Part shown: in pieces, positions 6,696 through 7,590 of the stretch
How positions within the stretch are numbered: position 1 is the stretch's first letter
Layout: each line of letters begins with the position of its first letter
NCBI GenBank assembly: GCA_001801405.1
Contig: MGXQ01000041.1
Coordinates: 1 to 7,590, forward strand
DNA length: 7,590 nucleotides
Source: Gammaproteobacteria bacterium RIFCSPHIGHO2_02_FULL_42_13
Lineage (GTDB): Bacteria; Pseudomonadota; Gammaproteobacteria; UBA12402
Direction: 5' to 3'
The notes under the pieces: model-generated
Seen by the model: only the letters and a program-made list of their open reading frames with translations
Told to the model about the DNA's origin: nothing
The model's database searches: none
Position numbers and translations under genes: made by a program

Positions 6696-6744
6696 GAGAA
6701 CAAAATGAATAGTCCAATGAGACAATTCTGGAAAAGTGAACATT

Positions 6745-7590
6745 ATGAACATTAGCATTTTTGATCTACTGCAGATCAGTATCGGCCCCTCGAGCTCACA
6801 CACGATTGGCCCCATGCGTGCGGCCGGGTATTTCATGGAACATTACGAAAAATACCATAAACTCGCGCATGTTCATACAATCACAATCGAATTATTTGGT
6901 GCACTCGCGCATACAGGCGAAGGACATGGCACTGTGCCCGCTGTATTATTAGGCCTTGAAGGTCAAACGCCTGAAACCATTACTCCAAAATATTTAAAAA
7001 AACGATTTAAAAAAATCACTGAAACACAAACACTCAAGCTTCCTAATCATCACGCTGTTAAATTCGATCTCAAAAAACATTTAGTCTTCAATTATATCGA
7101 TATATTGCCGAAACATTCTAATGCGTTACGTTTTTCCGTTTATAATAAAGACAAAAAACTACTCACCCAAAAAGTATATTATTCGGTTGGTGGAGGATTT
7201 GTTATTGATGGCGCAAAATCAACGCGGCAACAAAACAATGTTATTCTATTCGCGTTGAGTCATCCCTTCGCATCTGCCAAAGAATTATTTCAACAATGTA
7301 AAAAACTTAAATGCAGCATTGCAAAAATCATGCTCGACAACGAACAAGCTTGGCGAACAAAAAAAAATATCAAGCATCAATTAGCGCATATTGCTGAAGT
7401 CATGGAACAATCGATTGACCGTGGGTGCAGCCGAAAAAACCTGACATTGCCCGGCGGATTAAAAGTCGCACGCCGCGCCCCACTGCTCTATAAAAACTTA
7501 CCCCAAAAATTACGACGGGTACGCAAACATCCTTCAAAGCTAACCAACTGGGTTCAAATGTGTGCCTTTGCCGTTGCCGAAGAAAATGCT
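6745..7590 (+). CDS. sdaA: L-serine ammonia-lyase (iron-sulfur type), 3' end cut off
   Basis: This enzyme deaminates L-serine to pyruvate and ammonia in the cytosol and feeds serine carbon into central metabolism. The first 282 codons are present, out of about 455-460 usual; the frame is open to the window edge. The beta domain opens with IFDLLQISIGPSSSHTIGPM (residues 5-24), containing the family SSSHT motif, followed by GALAHTGEGHGTVPAVLLGLEG (52-73) in two adjoining parts, and SVGGGF (147-152). The alpha domain begins near residue 175, with LTLPGGLKVARRAP (233-246) and the start of the AVAEENA segment. The cysteines that bind the 4Fe-4S cluster lie beyond the window. The ATG at 6745 matches the E. 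coli SdaA N-terminus; its ribosome site is weak, and GTG at 6736 is the only in-frame alternative. Two runs of seven A and one of nine (7359-7367) lie in the gene. No clear promoter is visible after the hairpin cluster. Confidence 0.94.
   Translation, partial: MNISIFDLLQISIGPSSSHTIGPMRAAGYFMEHYEKYHKLAHVHTITIELFGALAHTGEGHGTVPAVLLGLEGQTPETITPKYLKKRFKKITETQTLKLPNHHAVKFDLKKHLVFNYIDILPKHSNALRFSVYNKDKKLLTQKVYYSVGGGFVIDGAKSTRQQNNVILFALSHPFASAKELFQQCKKLKCSIAKIMLDNEQAWRTKKNIKHQLAHIAEVMEQSIDRGCSRKNLTLPGGLKVARRAPLLYKNLPQKLRRVRKHPSKLTNWVQMCAFAVAEENA

Noticed and set aside
6571..6700. CRISPR array or tRNA gene in the hairpin region
   Set aside because: There is no direct repeat with regular spacers and no cloverleaf with a T-loop; the structure is inverted repeats only.
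6633..6952. Small frames on both strands around the hairpin cluster and sdaA start
   Set aside because: They overlap the hairpins or the first codons of serine dehydratase, whose frame is clearly the real one.

Overview
The window looks like chromosome of an AT-rich gammaproteobacterium. The proteins resemble gammaproteobacterial TldD, PmbA, AmpG and single-chain L-serine dehydratase. The combination of an AAA-ATPase-like/PD-(D/E)XK gene, AT-rich codon use and poly-A tracts inside genes would fit a host-associated lineage such as Legionellales/Coxiellaceae. That placement is inference from overall character, not from a search.

Layout, left to right. Positions 1-200 are a GC-rich block (about 66% G+C over the first 180 bases, counted by hand), unlike everything else here. 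It ends in a compact hairpin at 210-231 followed by a T-rich run. A minus-strand pair follows: tldD (1595-3028) then pmbA (242-1570), 24 bases apart and surely co-transcribed. Their products are the two subunits of the TldD/TldE metalloprotease. Divergent from tldD, and starting only 57 bases away, is a small lipoprotein gene (3086-3454, plus strand) with a good promoter. Its stop codon overlaps by 11 bases the 3' end of the convergent ampG (3444-4688, minus strand), the inner-membrane permease that imports peptidoglycan fragments for recycling.

A 152-base spacer with an 8-base inverted repeat leads to a 561-residue plus-strand gene (4841-6526). Its product has an N-terminal AAA-ATPase-like domain and a C-terminal PD-(D/E)XK nuclease-like domain, and the gene closes with a strong terminator. 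The next 218 bases hold no gene but contain up to four tightly packed hairpins. After them comes the L-serine dehydratase gene (6745 onward), which is cut by the window edge after 282 codons.

How it fits together: tldD-pmbA (peptide processing), ampG (cell-wall recycling), the lipoprotein and serine dehydratase (serine to pyruvate and ammonia) are ordinary housekeeping genes. The part that looks accessory is the ATPase-nuclease gene with the inverted repeat before it and the hairpin cluster after it, plus the GC-rich block at the left edge. I see no rRNA, tRNA, CRISPR array or transposase. No stretch over 300 bases lacks a gene.
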